Notes: generated by a model not told the origin, from the letters alone. Shown: positions 24,411 through 33,712, numbered from the stretch's first letter. The stretch: DNA of 64,000 nt from Methylobacterium sp. E-005 (GCF_022829725.1 NZ_JAKSYG010000219.1:62001-126000), one strand, 5' to 3'. A program made the numbers and translations.

Positions 24411-25613
24411 TCAGGCCTTCGCCGTGCGGGGCCGGGCCAGGAGGAGGATCGCGGCGCCGGCAAGCCCCGAGAGGGCGGAGCCCGCGAGCACGCCGAGCTT
24501 CACGGCGGTCTCGTGCTGCGGGTCAGCGAAGGCGAGGCCGCCGATGAACAGGCTCATGGTGAAGCCGATGCCGCACAGCACGGCGACGCCATAGACCTGC
24601 CCCCAGCTCGCCCCGGACGGGCGCTGACCCAGTCTGAGCGCGACGGCGAGCCGCAGGCTCGCGAACACGCCGGCCTGCTTGCCGATGAACAGGCCGGCCG
24701 CGATGCCGAGCGTCACGGGCTGGAGCAGCGCGTCGGCGGTCAGGCCGGTCAGGGTCACGCCCGCATTGGCGAAGCCGAAGATCGGCACCACGAGATACGT
24801 GGTCCAGGGGGCCAGCGCATGCTCCAGCCGGTGCAGCGGCGACTGCACGTCCTCCGGACGCCCCGGGCTGACCCGGATCGGGATGGTGAGCGCCAGGAGC
24901 ACGCCCGCGATCGTCGCATGGATCCCGGAGCGCAAGACCAGAACCCAGAGCACGAGGCCGAGGATCAGGTAGGCCGGCAGCCACGACACGCCGGCCCGGT
25001 TGAGACCGTAGAGGCCGGCGACCACCAGGGCGGCCAGCCCCAGCATCGTGAGGTCGAGGCCGGAACTGTAGAACAGGGCGATCACCAGCACGGCGCCGAG
25101 ATCGTCGATGATCGCCACCGCGCTGAGGAAGATCTTGAGCGAAACCGGCGCCCGCGATCCGAGGAGCGCCAGGACGCCGAGCGCGAAGGCGATGTCGGTG
25201 GCGGCCGGGATCGCCCAGCCGCGCAGGGTGTCGCTCCCCAGATTGGCGAGGGCATACACGCCCGCCGGCACAGCCATGCCGCCGAGCGCCGCGAAGCCGG
25301 GCAGCATCCGGTCCGGCCAGGTGCGCAGCCGGCCGTCGAGGGCCTCGCGCTTGATCTCCAGGCCGACCAGCAGGAAGAATCCGGCCATCAGGCCGTCGTT
25401 GATCCAGTGCTGCACGCTCATCGGCCCGAGGGCGGCGTGGAGCGCGTGCGCGTAGGTCTCGGCGAGGGGGCCGTTGGCGACGACGAGGGCGAGCGCCGCC
25501 GCGCCCATCAGGATCAGCCCGCCCGCCGCCTCGCTGGCGAGCAGCGTGCGGATGGCCGAGAGGGGGCGCGGGCCGCGCCTCGGCGGGGTGTAATCTCTGG
25601 AATGTGATGTCAT
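24411..25613 (-). CDS. nhaA: Na+/H+ antiporter NhaA
   Basis: Electrogenic sodium-proton exchanger of the inner membrane for pH and salt homeostasis. The 400-residue protein has about 12 hydrophobic segments and the key acidic residues: Asp140 in ATDIAFALG (138-146) and the ion-binding pair Asp170-Asp171 in AIIDDLGAV (167-175). The N terminus includes [12 protein letters not shown] and [11 protein letters not shown] (84-94), both family signatures. It is full length, starts with ATG and runs away from the toxin-antitoxin pair. Confidence 0.96.
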   Translation of the reverse strand: MTSHSRDYTPPRRGPRPLSAIRTLLASEAAGGLILMGAAALALVVANGPLAETYAHALHAALGPMSVQHWINDGLMAGFFLLVGLEIKREALDGRLRTWPDRMLPGFAALGGMAVPAGVYALANLGSDTLRGWAIPAATDIAFALGVLALLGSRAPVSLKIFLSAVAIIDDLGAVLVIALFYSSGLDLTMLGLAALVVAGLYGLNRAGVSWLPAYLILGLVLWVLVLRSGIHATIAGVLLALTIPIRVSPGRPEDVQSPLHRLEHALAPWTTYLVVPIFGFANAGVTLTGLTADALLQPVTLGIAAGLFIGKQAGVFASLRLAVALRLGQRPSGASWGQVYGVAVLCGIGFTMSLFIGGLAFADPQHETAVKLGVLAGSALSGLAGAAILLLARPRTAKA

Positions 25614-25718
25614 CGCGGCAGGACTTGCCGCGCAACGGGGGCGGGGGCAAGGCTGTCCGCTGAGACCGCACCGTTTGCGACCGCGCCTCGGGATGATTCG
25701 TTCAATGGAGGGCGGAGG

Positions 25719-26030
25719 GTGGCTGCGCCGGAACCCACATCCACCCGGCGGTCAGGAGCCCCCCGCTCAACAGCGCGGGTCCATGCCGCTGTCTTAAGGG
25801 AGGCCAGGAAATCCGGCCTGCTCGACGACTCCCAATCCGAGTCGGTGAGCCTGTGTGTACCGTCGGCGCTGGTGGAAGCCGCCAAGCGCGAGGCCGGAAT
25901 CACCTCCGCGGATGAGCTCGGCACGATTGCACGGGCGCTTCTGGCACAAACGGATCCGGTCGCGGATTTTCTCCGACGTACCGCCGGCCGCCTCGGACCC
26001 GACCATGATCTCGATACGGGTGCGCACTGA
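25719..26030 (+). CDS. Putative antitoxin of a VapBC-like pair
   Basis: A 103-residue protein I do not recognise by name. Its position immediately upstream of a PIN-domain gene, its size and its architecture suggest the antitoxin. The N terminus is basic ([13 protein letters not shown]), the middle (about 43-75) has the pattern [17 protein letters not shown] then [16 protein letters not shown], which could be a DNA-binding or dimerising helical domain, and the tail ends in DHDLDTG. GTG at 25719 has GGAGGG six bases upstream. It is divergent from nhaA with a 105-base gap. Antitoxin function is inferred from context only. Confidence 0.6.
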   Translation: MAAPEPTSTRRSGAPRSTARVHAAVLREARKSGLLDDSQSESVSLCVPSALVEAAKREAGITSADELGTIARALLAQTDPVADFLRRTAGRLGPDHDLDTGAH

Positions 26031-26032
26031 GA

Positions 26033-26596
26033 GTGGATCTCCGTACTGCCCTTCATCGGCGCAAGCGGGATAAGCGTCGAAGGCGGCTTTCCCCGCGTCC
26101 GCGGCAGGAACTCGCCGATCGGACTGTCTGCAGCGTGGCTGCGCCCGTCGCCCTTGTGCTCGATACCGGCGCCTACATCCACGGTGCCGCCGGCCGGCTG
26201 CCCGCGGATCTGAAGCGTCTTCTCGGTCGTGTCTTGTTATTCCACTGTGCGGTTGCGCTGGCCGAACTGGCCGTCGGGATTGCCGCCGCCGACCCGCACG
26301 GGCCGGCTTGGCAAGCTTTGCGCGATCATTACGCCGAGCTGTTCGCACAGATCCCCGATACGCGTCTTCTGACACCCGACGCTCAGACCTTCGCGGCGGC
26401 CGGCATTTTGTCCGGTACGCTGGGAAGGCCCCGAGGCTATCAGAGCCATCAGCGCACCGCCTGCTTGGCGGACGCGCTCATCTTCCCCCCGGCGACCCGG
26501 GCGGGTCTTCCGGTGCTGACGGCAAACCGCGACGCGTTCGATCTCATCCAGCAACTCGCGCCGGAGGGCCGGTTCGTTCTCTACGAGCGGGCGTGA
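26033..26596 (+). CDS. PIN-domain protein, putative VapC-type toxin RNase
   Basis: Likely the toxin of the pair: a PIN-fold, Mg-dependent RNase. Acidic-site motifs are LVLDTGAYI (about 41-49, first Asp), LAELAVGI (about 75-82, Glu), CLADALI (about 145-151, Asp) and LPVLTANRDAFDLI (about 159-172). From GTG 26033, three bases after the antitoxin stop, the protein has 187 residues with an Arg/Lys-rich leader; the in-frame GTG at 26135 gives a 153-residue protein that begins, as VapC proteins usually do, a few residues before the LDT strand. The second start may be the true one. Target RNA is unknown. Confidence 0.75.
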   Translation: MDLRTALHRRKRDKRRRRLSPRPRQELADRTVCSVAAPVALVLDTGAYIHGAAGRLPADLKRLLGRVLLFHCAVALAELAVGIAAADPHGPAWQALRDHYAELFAQIPDTRLLTPDAQTFAAAGILSGTLGRPRGYQSHQRTACLADALIFPPATRAGLPVLTANRDAFDLIQQLAPEGRFVLYERA

Positions 26597-26609
26597 GCCG
26601 CTGCTGTTC

Positions 26610-27251
26610 TCACGACAAATGCCCCAAAGCCGCGCGGATCAGCGCCAGCCCGTCCGGGCTCGCCCAGGCCGCCGGTCCCTTCATCACCCCGATCGTGCAG
26701 CCCTGGGCGTCGATCAGCATCGTGGTCGGCAGGCCGGGGGATTGGGTGTCGCGCTGGATCGCCGGAAGCACGCGCCCACCGGGATCGGCATAGAAGGCGA
26801 GGTCGCGGATGCCGGCCTGCTTCAGCCATTCCGGCGGCTTCTCCAGGTTGCGGGTGTCGACGTTGATGGCGACGACCTGGAAATCCGGCCCGCCAAGCTG
26901 CGCCTGGAGGTGGTCGAGCGCCGGCATCTCGGCCTTGCAGGGGGCGCACCATGTCGCCCAGAGATTGACGAGCAGCAACTTCCCCTTGAGCTCGGCGAGC
27001 CCGGTCTCGGTCCCGTCCGGGCCCTTGAACCGGATCTCGGGGGCGGGCCGGGCCTGCGCCGGCGCCTGCATGGCGGCGACCTCGCCCTTGGCGGCGGCGT
27101 CGACCCGGGCGAGGGCCGGCTTGGCGGTGGCGCAGGGCTGGAGCGCCCCGTCCGTGTTGCCGGGCAGGAGACCGCTCCCGTATAGGGCGATCCCGAGGAC
27201 GGCGAGCGCGGCGACGGCCGCGCCGGCCAGGATGGGTGTGCGGCCGGGCAT
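26610..27251 (-). CDS. tlpA: TlpA-like thiol:disulfide interchange protein
   Basis: Membrane-anchored thioredoxin-fold reductant facing the periplasm, in Rhizobiales linked to cytochrome oxidase copper-site assembly. The 213-residue protein has one N-terminal transmembrane helix (about 8-26), an additional Cys40, and the active site WCAPC (101-105) followed by KAEMP; the cis-Pro loop is SPGLPTTM (about 172-179). It is divergent from argH with 42 bases between start codons, an arrangement conserved in Rhizobiales. It converges with the PIN-domain gene. Confidence 0.92.
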   Translation of the reverse strand: MPGRTPILAGAAVAALAVLGIALYGSGLLPGNTDGALQPCATAKPALARVDAAAKGEVAAMQAPAQARPAPEIRFKGPDGTETGLAELKGKLLLVNLWATWCAPCKAEMPALDHLQAQLGGPDFQVVAINVDTRNLEKPPEWLKQAGIRDLAFYADPGGRVLPAIQRDTQSPGLPTTMLIDAQGCTIGVMKGPAAWASPDGLALIRAALGHLS

Positions 27252-27293
27252 CAGCTTTGCCTGCCGGGACGTTCAGGGCGCGGAAGGATCGAC

Positions 27294-28673
27294 ATGAGCA
27301 ACCGGATGTGGGGCGGCCGCTTCGCGAGCGGCCCGGCGGAAATCATGGAGGAGATCAACGCCTCCATCGGATTCGACAAGCGCCTCGCGCCCCAGGATAT
27401 CCGCGGCTCGCTGGCGCATGTGGCGATGCTGGGTCAAGCGGGCATCCTTCCCGCGGAGGATGTGGCCGCGATCGAGGCCGGGCTCAAGTCCGTGCGCGAC
27501 GAGATCGAGGCCGGGACCTTCACGTTCAGGCGCGAGCTCGAAGACATCCACATGTCGGTGGAGAGCCGGCTGACCGAGATCGTCGGCCCGGCGGCCGGGC
27601 GCCTGCACACGGCGCGCTCGCGCAACGATCAGGTCGCCACCGACATGAAGCTCTGGGTGCGCGACACCCTCGATTCCCTCGACCAGCAGGCCGCCGAGTT
27701 GCAGCGGGCCCTCGCCGACAAGGCGCTGAGGCACGCTGAAACCGTGATGCCGGGCTTCACGCATCTGCAGTCGGCCCAGCCGGTGACCTTCGGCCATCAT
27801 TGCCTCGCCTATGTCGAGATGCTGGCCCGCGACCGGGGCCGGTTCCGCGATGCCCGGGCGCGGCTCAACGAATGCCCGCTGGGCGCCGCGGCGCTGGCCG
27901 GCACCTCGTTCCCGATCGACCGGCACGCCACCGCGGCGGCTTTGGGCTTCGACCGGCCGACCGCGAACTCCCTCGACTCCGTAGCGGACCGCGACTTCGC
28001 CCTGGAATCGCTCGCCGCCGCCTCGATCTGCGCCGTGCACCTGTCGCGCTTCGCCGAGGAGCTGGTGGTCTGGACCTCGGCCCAGTTCAACTTCGTCCGC
28101 CTGTCCGATGGGTTCACCACCGGCTCGTCGATCATGCCGCAGAAGCGCAACCCCGACGCCGCCGAGCTGGTGCGGGCCAAGTCCGGCCGGATCGTCGGTG
28201 CGCTGACCGGCCTGCTCATCGTCATGAAGGGCCTGCCGCTCGCCTATTCGAAGGACATGCAGGAGGACAAGGAGGGCACCTTCGACGCGCTCCAGGCCCT
28301 GTCCCTCTGCCTCGCCGCCATGACCGGCATGGTGAAGGACCTCGAGCCCAACGCCGAGATCCTGGCCCGGGCCGCCGGCTCCGGCTACGCCACCGCCACG
28401 GACCTCGCCGATTGGCTGGTGCGCGAACTCGGCCTGCCGTTCCGGCAGGCGCACCACGTCACCGGCCGCCTCGTCGGTGCGGCCTCCGCGAAGGGCGTCG
28501 GGCTGGAAGAGCTGTCGCTGCCCGAGATGCAGGAGGCCGAGCCGCGGATCACCGAGGCGGTCTACGCGGTGCTGGGTGTCGGGAACTCGGTGGCGAGCCG
28601 CACCAGCTACGGCGGCACGGCGCCCGACAACGTGCGCCAGCAGGCCCAGGGCTGGATCGACCGGCTGGCCTGA
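27294..28673 (+). CDS. argH: Argininosuccinate lyase
   Basis: Last step of arginine synthesis: argininosuccinate to arginine and fumarate, cytoplasmic homotetramer. The 459-residue product starts [14 protein letters not shown], has [12 protein letters not shown] (about 104-115) and the fumarase/lyase superfamily signature [12 protein letters not shown] (about 278-289) with the catalytic Ser. ATG at 27294 follows GGAAGGA. Length and motifs are complete. Confidence 0.97.
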   Translation: MSNRMWGGRFASGPAEIMEEINASIGFDKRLAPQDIRGSLAHVAMLGQAGILPAEDVAAIEAGLKSVRDEIEAGTFTFRRELEDIHMSVESRLTEIVGPAAGRLHTARSRNDQVATDMKLWVRDTLDSLDQQAAELQRALADKALRHAETVMPGFTHLQSAQPVTFGHHCLAYVEMLARDRGRFRDARARLNECPLGAAALAGTSFPIDRHATAAALGFDRPTANSLDSVADRDFALESLAAASICAVHLSRFAEELVVWTSAQFNFVRLSDGFTTGSSIMPQKRNPDAAELVRAKSGRIVGALTGLLIVMKGLPLAYSKDMQEDKEGTFDALQALSLCLAAMTGMVKDLEPNAEILARAAGSGYATATDLADWLVRELGLPFRQAHHVTGRLVGAASAKGVGLEELSLPEMQEAEPRITEAVYAVLGVGNSVASRTSYGGTAPDNVRQQAQGWIDRLA

Positions 28674-28856
28674 CCGCGCGACATTCTCTCGCGCCGCCGC
28701 TGGCGGATGGCAATCTGAACCCATGACCGTGTGGGCGCACAGCGCAGGGGCCGCGATTCGCGCGCGAATTCGGCACCCGGTCCGATCCGTCAGGCCGTCC
28801 CGCATGTGAACGCCCCTGCGGCCTGCGCGCCGCATATTCCGAGGCCCCTCGCCGTA

Positions 28857-29330
28857 TCCGTCACCCACGCGACGCTGGACCTCGCGTGCGGCAAGAGCGC
28901 CGCTGGAAAATCGACCCTGACCGCCCGCCTGGGGCAGGAGCCCGGCAGCCTCGTGGTAGGCGGAGGATCACTGGCTCGCCCGGCTCTATCCCGGCGAACA
29001 AACCGGCCTTGCCGATTGCGCCCGCAACGCGGTGCGGCTGCGCGATGCCATGGGGCCACACATCGCGGCCCTGATGCGCCTTGGGATCTCGGTCGTGCTG
29101 AACTGTCCGGCCAACACCGTTGCCAGCCGGGCGTGGAAGCGGATCCTGTTCGAGGCTGCTGGGGTCGCGCACCAGCTCCAGGTCCTCGATGGGCCCGATG
29201 CGGTCTGCAGGGCCCGTCTGCAAAGACGGAACGCCGAGAAACACACGACGGCACGGTGACGGGGGCGGAGTTCGACCTGTTCACCCGCTACTTCGTCCCG
29301 CCCGCGCCGGAGGAACGCTTCACGCCGGGT
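28857..29330 (+). pseudogene. Frameshifted P-loop ATPase/kinase
   Basis: Remains of an AAA-type small P-loop kinase of about 160 residues. Frame 1 contains ACGKSAAGKSTLTARLG (Walker A, around 28884-28930) and ends its homology near 28958; frame 2 resumes with AEDHWLARLYPGEQTGLAD and RLRDAMGPHIAALMRLG down to RRNAEKH near 29240; the last part returns to the first frame with GTVTGAEFDLFTRYF. Two single-base shifts therefore break one continuous domain. No single frame spans it. Function of intact relatives is unknown to me beyond ATP binding. Confidence 0.65.
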
Positions 29331-29332
29331 GT

Positions 29333-30214
29333 TCACGGACCGGGAGCTGCCACCGGGGGTGGGGCGCCGACGGCTAGCTGCCCAGCGCCCGCGGATACGG
29401 GCGCGAAGGGCCAGACCGGCATCACGGTCGGAGCGGTCAGCCCGAGGCGGCCGACCCAGGACGATCGTCGGCTGACCACCGCCTCCAGGGCGTGCAACAG
29501 TTCCAAGGCGTCCTCGAACAGCCTGTGGGCCTTGACCAGGATGCCCTCGTCGCGCGCGCCGCCCGGACCGGATGGCGGTGGCGCGAGGGGTGCGAGATCT
29601 CGGTCCGCCGGCTGCTGGATCTGGCGGCTCTCGCTATCGATCGCGCTGGCGTCCGGCCGTGCCGTACCCGGCTCCTCCGGTGCGGCGGCGACCCCTGCCA
29701 CCTCGGCCGCCGCCGCCGCGGCCTCTCCGACCATGACCCCCGCGTCGATTGCCTCGCCGGCATCGGGCGGGGCGGCGGCTTTCATCCGCGCGGCGGCTTT
29801 GGCCAGGGCGGGCGACACCAAGTCCGGCTGCGCCTGCGCGACGGCGTAATCCTGGGCGACATCGGCGATCTGGCGGGCGAGCACGGCAAGGTCCCGGGCG
29901 ATGGCGCGGGCCGCCCTCCGATCGCCGGAGGCCGCGGCCGCCCGAGCCTCCGCCTTGAGCCGCACGAGCTTCCGCTCCGCCGCCTGCAGGCTCTGCGCTG
30001 CCATCCTGTCGGCGCCGGGGGGCGCCGAGGCCATCGACGCCAGCAGAATCTCCATCTCCGCCCGTCTGGCACGGCTCAGGATGCCCGCGGCGGCATCGCA
30101 GGGATTCCGGTCCTCGGCGCGTGCGCCGCGCGCGGGCGGCGCTGGATCTTGGAGCGCCACGAGCCGGCTCTGGGCCGCTTGCGCCAAAGCAATCCGTCTT
30201 ACGGCTCCCACCAT
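29333..30214 (-). CDS. Ala-rich helical hypothetical protein
   Basis: A 293-residue protein of unknown function, unusually rich in Ala, Arg and Pro. The central part (about 40-135) is predicted helical, with SRARRAEMEILLASMASAPPG, written in parts SRARRAEMEIL and ASMASAPPG, and LQAAERKLVRLKAEARAAAA; the C-terminal third is Pro/Ala-rich with a short LFEDALELLHALEAVV helix. No signal peptide or motif is visible. The opposite frame is also open, so I rely on the helical pattern of the middle. It may lie in an accessory region together with the neighbouring pseudogene. Confidence 0.5.
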   Translation of the reverse strand: MVGAVRRIALAQAAQSRLVALQDPAPPARGARAEDRNPCDAAAGILSRARRAEMEILLASMASAPPGADRMAAQSLQAAERKLVRLKAEARAAAASGDRRAARAIARDLAVLARQIADVAQDYAVAQAQPDLVSPALAKAAARMKAAAPPDAGEAIDAGVMVGEAAAAAAEVAGVAAAPEEPGTARPDASAIDSESRQIQQPADRDLAPLAPPPSGPGGARDEGILVKAHRLFEDALELLHALEAVVSRRSSWVGRLGLTAPTVMPVWPFAPVSAGAGQLAVGAPPPVAAPGP

Positions 30215-30281
30215 GGCGACTTCACCGCTTGGGCGCGCGGGCCCGGTTCGATCAGAGAATCACACGAGGCGGAAGAAGAAA

Positions 30282-30623
30282 ATGCCTGTGGCTTTGGAGT
30301 CATGCAAATGGAAACAGCCAACTTGTGGCTTGGATGAGGAAATCCAACGTCAACTTGACGAATTTACCGAGGAAATACTGGAAACATATGGTATTCGAGG
30401 TCGATCTGGCATCGAACCGCATTGTGGGAATGGGCATTCGCCGGGTTTTCCAGCGCTGTCGCCCAGCGACTGGGGGATGCCGACCGCATCGGAGTCCGAG
30501 GGGAATCGGCCCCGTTCCGGGTCACGGGGATCCGGCTTGCCCACAGACTGGCGCGGATTTGTGCAGCGCAACCATCCCGGGGAGCCGCGCGTTCACCATC
30601 TGGCTAAGTCTGCTTCGCTATAA
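30282..30623 (+). CDS. Uncertain ORF in a lower-GC patch
   Basis: A 113-codon ORF with ATG at 30282 right after GGAAGAAGAAA, a good ribosome site. Residues 1-42 look natural, with an acidic amphipathic helix LDEEIQRQLDEFTEEILETYG, seen as LDEEIQRQL then DEFTEEILETYG; the rest is low-complexity and resembles out-of-frame GC-rich sequence. A competing frame gives MVFEVDLASNRIVGMGIRRV over the middle, so a frameshifted relic is also possible. The remaining 30215-30652 gap holds nothing else I can support. Confidence 0.3.
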   Translation: MPVALESCKWKQPTCGLDEEIQRQLDEFTEEILETYGIRGRSGIEPHCGNGHSPGFPALSPSDWGMPTASESEGNRPRSGSRGSGLPTDWRGFVQRNHPGEPRVHHLAKSASL

Positions 30624-30652
30624 GCTTTGCCGTGGGCAACGGAGTGCGCAGG

Positions 30653-30928
30653 ATGCCTGTCGAGAGTTCGATGCGGTCGGAAGAGGTGCCGGATCTTGCG
30701 GCGCGGGCGACGGCGATGATCGACGCCGCCCTGACCGGCTCGGGCCTGACACGGGAGTCCTATTGGGCTGCCGTGCGCAAGGGTTACAACACCCCCTACA
30801 ACGATCCGCCCCGCAAGCGCGCCGTGCCGGCCCAGCCGAACGCGGTTTCTCCGGTCGTCGCGGACGCGGTCGAGCCGGTGGCCGCCGTCGTGATCGCTGC
30901 GCAGGCCGTGGAAGCGCGCGCGATCTGA
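30653..30928 (+). CDS. Small hypothetical protein
   Basis: A 91-residue protein without recognisable domain. The first half (about 12-50) is probably helical and contains ATAMIDAALTGSGLTRESYW and a KGYNTPYNDPP turn; the second half is Ala/Val/Pro-rich. ATG at 30653 follows GCAGG; a GTG at 30632 would add seven residues. Cytoplasmic by absence of a signal. It precedes the IalB-like gene by 106 bases, in which a GGCCCC/GGGGCC hairpin (30998-31013) is seen. Confidence 0.5.
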   Translation: MPVESSMRSEEVPDLAARATAMIDAALTGSGLTRESYWAAVRKGYNTPYNDPPRKRAVPAQPNAVSPVVADAVEPVAAVVIAAQAVEARAI

Positions 30929-31034
30929 CGCGAACGGCTCCCTCTCGCCATCTTGCCGACGCTTTACGCAAGCTTCACTAATCCTGAATCCCGGTCCGGC
31001 CCCTGTTGGGGCCGCCCGTCGTCAGGAAGTGAAG

Positions 31035-31760
31035 ATGGTCCGCGTCCTTAGCCTGCTCCCGGTCGGAATCCCAGTCCTGCTCGCCTTCGGTCTCGTCACC
31101 GGTCTTCTCGGGGGGCTGGCCGGCGCGCCCGGCCTGTCCGCGACGGCCGCATGGGCGCAGGATGCTGCCGTCGATACGAGCGGCGACGATGCGGCCCCGG
31201 CTTCGCGCGAGCGTCGGCGCGGCCGCCAGCGGCCGGCCGCCCACGCCGAGAGGAAGGCGGCGACACCCCCCGGCATGCAGCAGGCGACGCCGGTGGCGAT
31301 CTTCGGCGACTGGAACGTGTTCGTGAACGGCGACGGCCGCAACAAGCTCTGCTACGCCATCGCGCAGCCGCAGGCCCGCTCGCCCAAGACCCTGAAGCGC
31401 GACACCGCCTACCTGTTCGTGAGCGTGCGCAAGGGCGAGAACGTCCAGAACGAGGTGGCGGTGATGCTGGGCTTCCCGTCGAAGCCCGCGGCCTCGCAGG
31501 TCAAGCCCGGCTCGGCGGCTGCGCCCACCGACCCGAGCCTCAACCTCGGCAGCAGCCGCTACGGCCTCGTGGTGAAGGACGGGAACGCGTGGCTGCAGAA
31601 CCCGGCCGAGGAGGCCCGGGTCGTGTCCGAGATGAGCGCCCGCAACCCGAAACTGATCATCAAGACCATGTCGCTGCGCGGCAATCCCACGAGCGATGAA
31701 TACGCGCTCGGGGGCTTCGCCGAGGCCATGAAGCGCACCCGCGAGGAATGCGCCCGGTAG
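31035..31760 (+). CDS. Invasion-associated locus B (IalB) family protein
   Basis: Exported protein of the IalB family, widespread in Rhizobiales; named from Bartonella but in free-living relatives of unknown role in the envelope. The 241-residue product has a signal peptide (about 1-42, ending AAWAQ-DA), an Arg-rich linker and the IalB domain (about 85-240) with FGDWNVFV, the pair of Cys at LCYAI and at the C terminus (REECAR), and a YLFVSVRKGENVQNEV segment. ATG at 31035 has AGGAAG six bases upstream; the GTG at 31029 is too close. Confidence 0.9.
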   Translation: MVRVLSLLPVGIPVLLAFGLVTGLLGGLAGAPGLSATAAWAQDAAVDTSGDDAAPASRERRRGRQRPAAHAERKAATPPGMQQATPVAIFGDWNVFVNGDGRNKLCYAIAQPQARSPKTLKRDTAYLFVSVRKGENVQNEVAVMLGFPSKPAASQVKPGSAAAPTDPSLNLGSSRYGLVVKDGNAWLQNPAEEARVVSEMSARNPKLIIKTMSLRGNPTSDEYALGGFAEAMKRTREECAR

Positions 31761-31835
31761 GGCGCCAGGACGCGATGCCCCGATCCCCCGCCGAAGCGTC
31801 GGCCGCCTCGACGGGGCGCGCGACCGGTGCTCCGG

Positions 31836-32138
31836 TCAGGCGCGGCGGAGGCGGGCCCGATCCTGCCCGACGCCGGTGTGAGCCCGGCTCCGCACGCGCT
31901 CCCGGGCCGCGCGGGTCGCCTGCTCGGTTGTGCGGAAGAGGGTGCCGTCGAGGCCGTCGAAATCGCGGGCGGATGAAAAAAACCGGACCCCGCGCCCTTC
32001 GGGCACGGCGATCCCGGCGGTGATCTCGCCGATCTCGATCACCCGCGGCGGCCCGCCGGGGCTTGGCACGCTTACGGGGGTCGGATCGGCCGTGGTCAGG
32101 CCAATTCCGGGCGTGCGTTCTGCAAAGAGGCTGTGCAT
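31836..32138 (-). CDS. Small hypothetical protein
   Basis: A 100-residue protein of unknown function. The conserved-looking part is the middle, VIEIGEITAGIAV then GVRFFSSARDFDGLDG (about 48-63), followed by an amphipathic helix TTEQATRAARERVRSR. This resembles short Methylobacterium proteins of about 80-100 residues with an FFSSARDFDxLDG pattern. ATG at 32138 has GGGAG about 14 bases upstream. It lies 72 bases downstream of the 27-codon gene on the same strand and may share its transcript. Confidence 0.6.
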   Translation of the reverse strand: MHSLFAERTPGIGLTTADPTPVSVPSPGGPPRVIEIGEITAGIAVPEGRGVRFFSSARDFDGLDGTLFRTTEQATRAARERVRSRAHTGVGQDRARLRRA

Positions 32139-32210
32139 GGCACTTGGAGCTCCCTAGGCCGGCGTGAAGCCATGCCGGATCGCGATGACTGCTGGATGAT
32201 GGTCGACCGG

Positions 32211-32294
32211 CTAGCGTCGACCGCGCCGATATTGGGCGCGACAGCAGGGCGCATTGGGGAGCTTGTAGGCGTCGAACGGGTCTCGCTTCGACAT
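32211..32294 (-). CDS. 27-residue small protein with a strong ribosome site
   Basis: ATG at 32294 is preceded by GGAGGACATCTG, a near-ideal Shine-Dalgarno at good spacing. The peptide reads MSKRDPFDAYKL followed by PNAPCCRAQYRRGRR: an acidic-aromatic start, a CC pair and a very basic tail. The CC and Arg-rich end could bind nucleic acid or metal, but that is speculation. Too short for routine gene calling. Confidence 0.5.
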   Translation of the reverse strand: MSKRDPFDAYKLPNAPCCRAQYRRGRR

Positions 32295-32533
32295 CAGATG
32301 TCCTCCAGACCGAAGGACCGCGCGGCACGGGGGCCGTCGCAGTGCTTTAGCGTTTGATGACGCGGCGCAAGCTACGCTTCTCAAATCACCGCGACCGCCG
32401 CGAGAGCAAGCCTGCGGCGGCACCACTGAAGATGGCGATGCCGCCGCGGCCCGTCAACGGAAGCGATTTTCGTTTTCGGGGCCGGGCTTGGCAGAGGCGC
32501 GGTCCCGGCCAGGCCCGGGGGAGACGGAACGCG

Positions 32534-33238
32534 TCAGGCCTCCGCGATCACCGCGCCGAGATCGGAAAAGTCCGAAAAAATCCGGGCCGCGCCGGCGCGC
32601 ACGAGGTCGGCCCCCGCGGGGTCGTGGCCCCAATGGCCGCCGCCGGTGAAGCCGGCGACCCGCATGCCGGCGCTCCGGGCGGCCGTGACGCCGGGCACAC
32701 TATCCTCGATGACCAGACAGGCCTCGGGCGGGATCCCCATACGATCGGCGGCGAACAGGAACAGGTCGGGGAAGGGCTTGCCGCGCTGCACCTGCGCCGA
32801 GGAGAACACGGATGCGCCGAACAGCGGCAGCAGCCCGGTCAGCGTCAGGGAATGGCGCAGCCGGACCGGATCGCTGCTCGACGCCACGCAGCGCGGTAGG
32901 CCGAGGGCCGCCACCGCCTCCGCGACGCCGCGCATCGCCCGCAATTCGGCATCGAACAGCGCCAGGGTCTCGGCCTTGACCGCCTCCACGAAGTCCGGCG
33001 GCGCCGTGACTCCATAATCCCGGGCGATATGCCCCATGATCGACGTCATGGAGGTGCCGGTGAAGCGTGCCCGCACGGTGGCGAAGTCGATTGCAACGCC
33101 GATCCGGTTGAGGCCGGCCGTGAGGCAGGCGAGGCTCAGGGGCTCGCTGTCGACCAGGACGCCGTCGCAATCGAAGATCACGAGGCCCAGGGGGGGTGTC
33201 GTCGCGTGCGCGTCCAAGGCCGACCGTTCCCACACGGC
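32534..33238 (-). CDS. HAD-family hydrolase (phosphoglycolate phosphatase-like)
   Basis: A 234-residue HAD phosphatase of the beta-phosphoglucomutase/phosphoglycolate phosphatase group. Motif I is FDCDGVLVDSEPL, with nucleophile Asp26 and general acid Asp28; a helical cap spans about 38-95; motif II is VASSSDPVRL, Lys is in GKPFPDLFL and motif IV is VIEDSVPGV (about 177-185). The start is unsure: GTG 33238 gives a short leader, while TTG 33220 or the longer frame are possible. The substrate (a small phosphorylated sugar or glycolate) is not specified by the sequence. Confidence 0.85.
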   Translation of the reverse strand, partial: AVWERSALDAHATTPPLGLVIFDCDGVLVDSEPLSLACLTAGLNRIGVAIDFATVRARFTGTSMTSIMGHIARDYGVTAPPDFVEAVKAETLALFDAELRAMRGVAEAVAALGLPRCVASSSDPVRLRHSLTLTGLLPLFGASVFSSAQVQRGKPFPDLFLFAADRMGIPPEACLVIEDSVPGVTAARSAGMRVAGFTGGGHWGHDPAGADLVRAGAARIFSDFSDLGAVIAEA

Positions 33239-33375
33239 CCGCCGCCGCCCGCTGCCTGTGGCACGGGCGCCCCGGACCGGCAACCGGCGGTTTACGACGG
33301 TTGCCAGGGGCGGCCCGGACCCATACTCCCGTGGCGGGCGCCAGCCGGGCGCGCAAGGCTTCGAAGACGTCCGCG

Positions 33376-33696
33376 ATGTTCCGCTTCCTGGTCCGCGTCC
33401 TGGGCTTCCTGCTGTTGGCCGGCGGCTTCGTCGCGCTGGTCTATGACGGCGCCCGTTCGATCGCCAACAATGGCCTGCGGGTGACGCCGATCTCCGAGGT
33501 GATCGCCGCCCTGTTCAAGGACCGGGCCGGCGCTCTGCAGGGCAGCGTCGAGGGAGCGCTGCCCTGGCTCTGGCACGTGCTGGGCCTGCCGCTGACCCTG
33601 GCGCCGGCCTCACTCATCGGGCTGGGCCTCGGCGCGGTGCTGCTTTGGCTCGGGCAGCCGGGCCGCGAGCCGATCGGCTTCCTGACGAAGCCCTGA
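33376..33696 (+). CDS. Small conserved membrane protein
   Basis: A 106-residue membrane protein with hydrophobic helices at about 4-24 and 75-95 and a soluble linker between (NNGLRVTPISEVIAAL and a WLWHVLGLPL segment). Annotated in other Rhizobiales, as I recall, only as a protein of unknown function. ATG at 33376 begins just before the first helix; ribosome site is weak. It is divergent from the HAD gene and converges with the LOV gene. Confidence 0.7.
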   Translation: MFRFLVRVLGFLLLAGGFVALVYDGARSIANNGLRVTPISEVIAALFKDRAGALQGSVEGALPWLWHVLGLPLTLAPASLIGLGLGAVLLWLGQPGREPIGFLTKP

Positions 33697-33712
33697 ACCC
33701 GCTGCGCCGACC

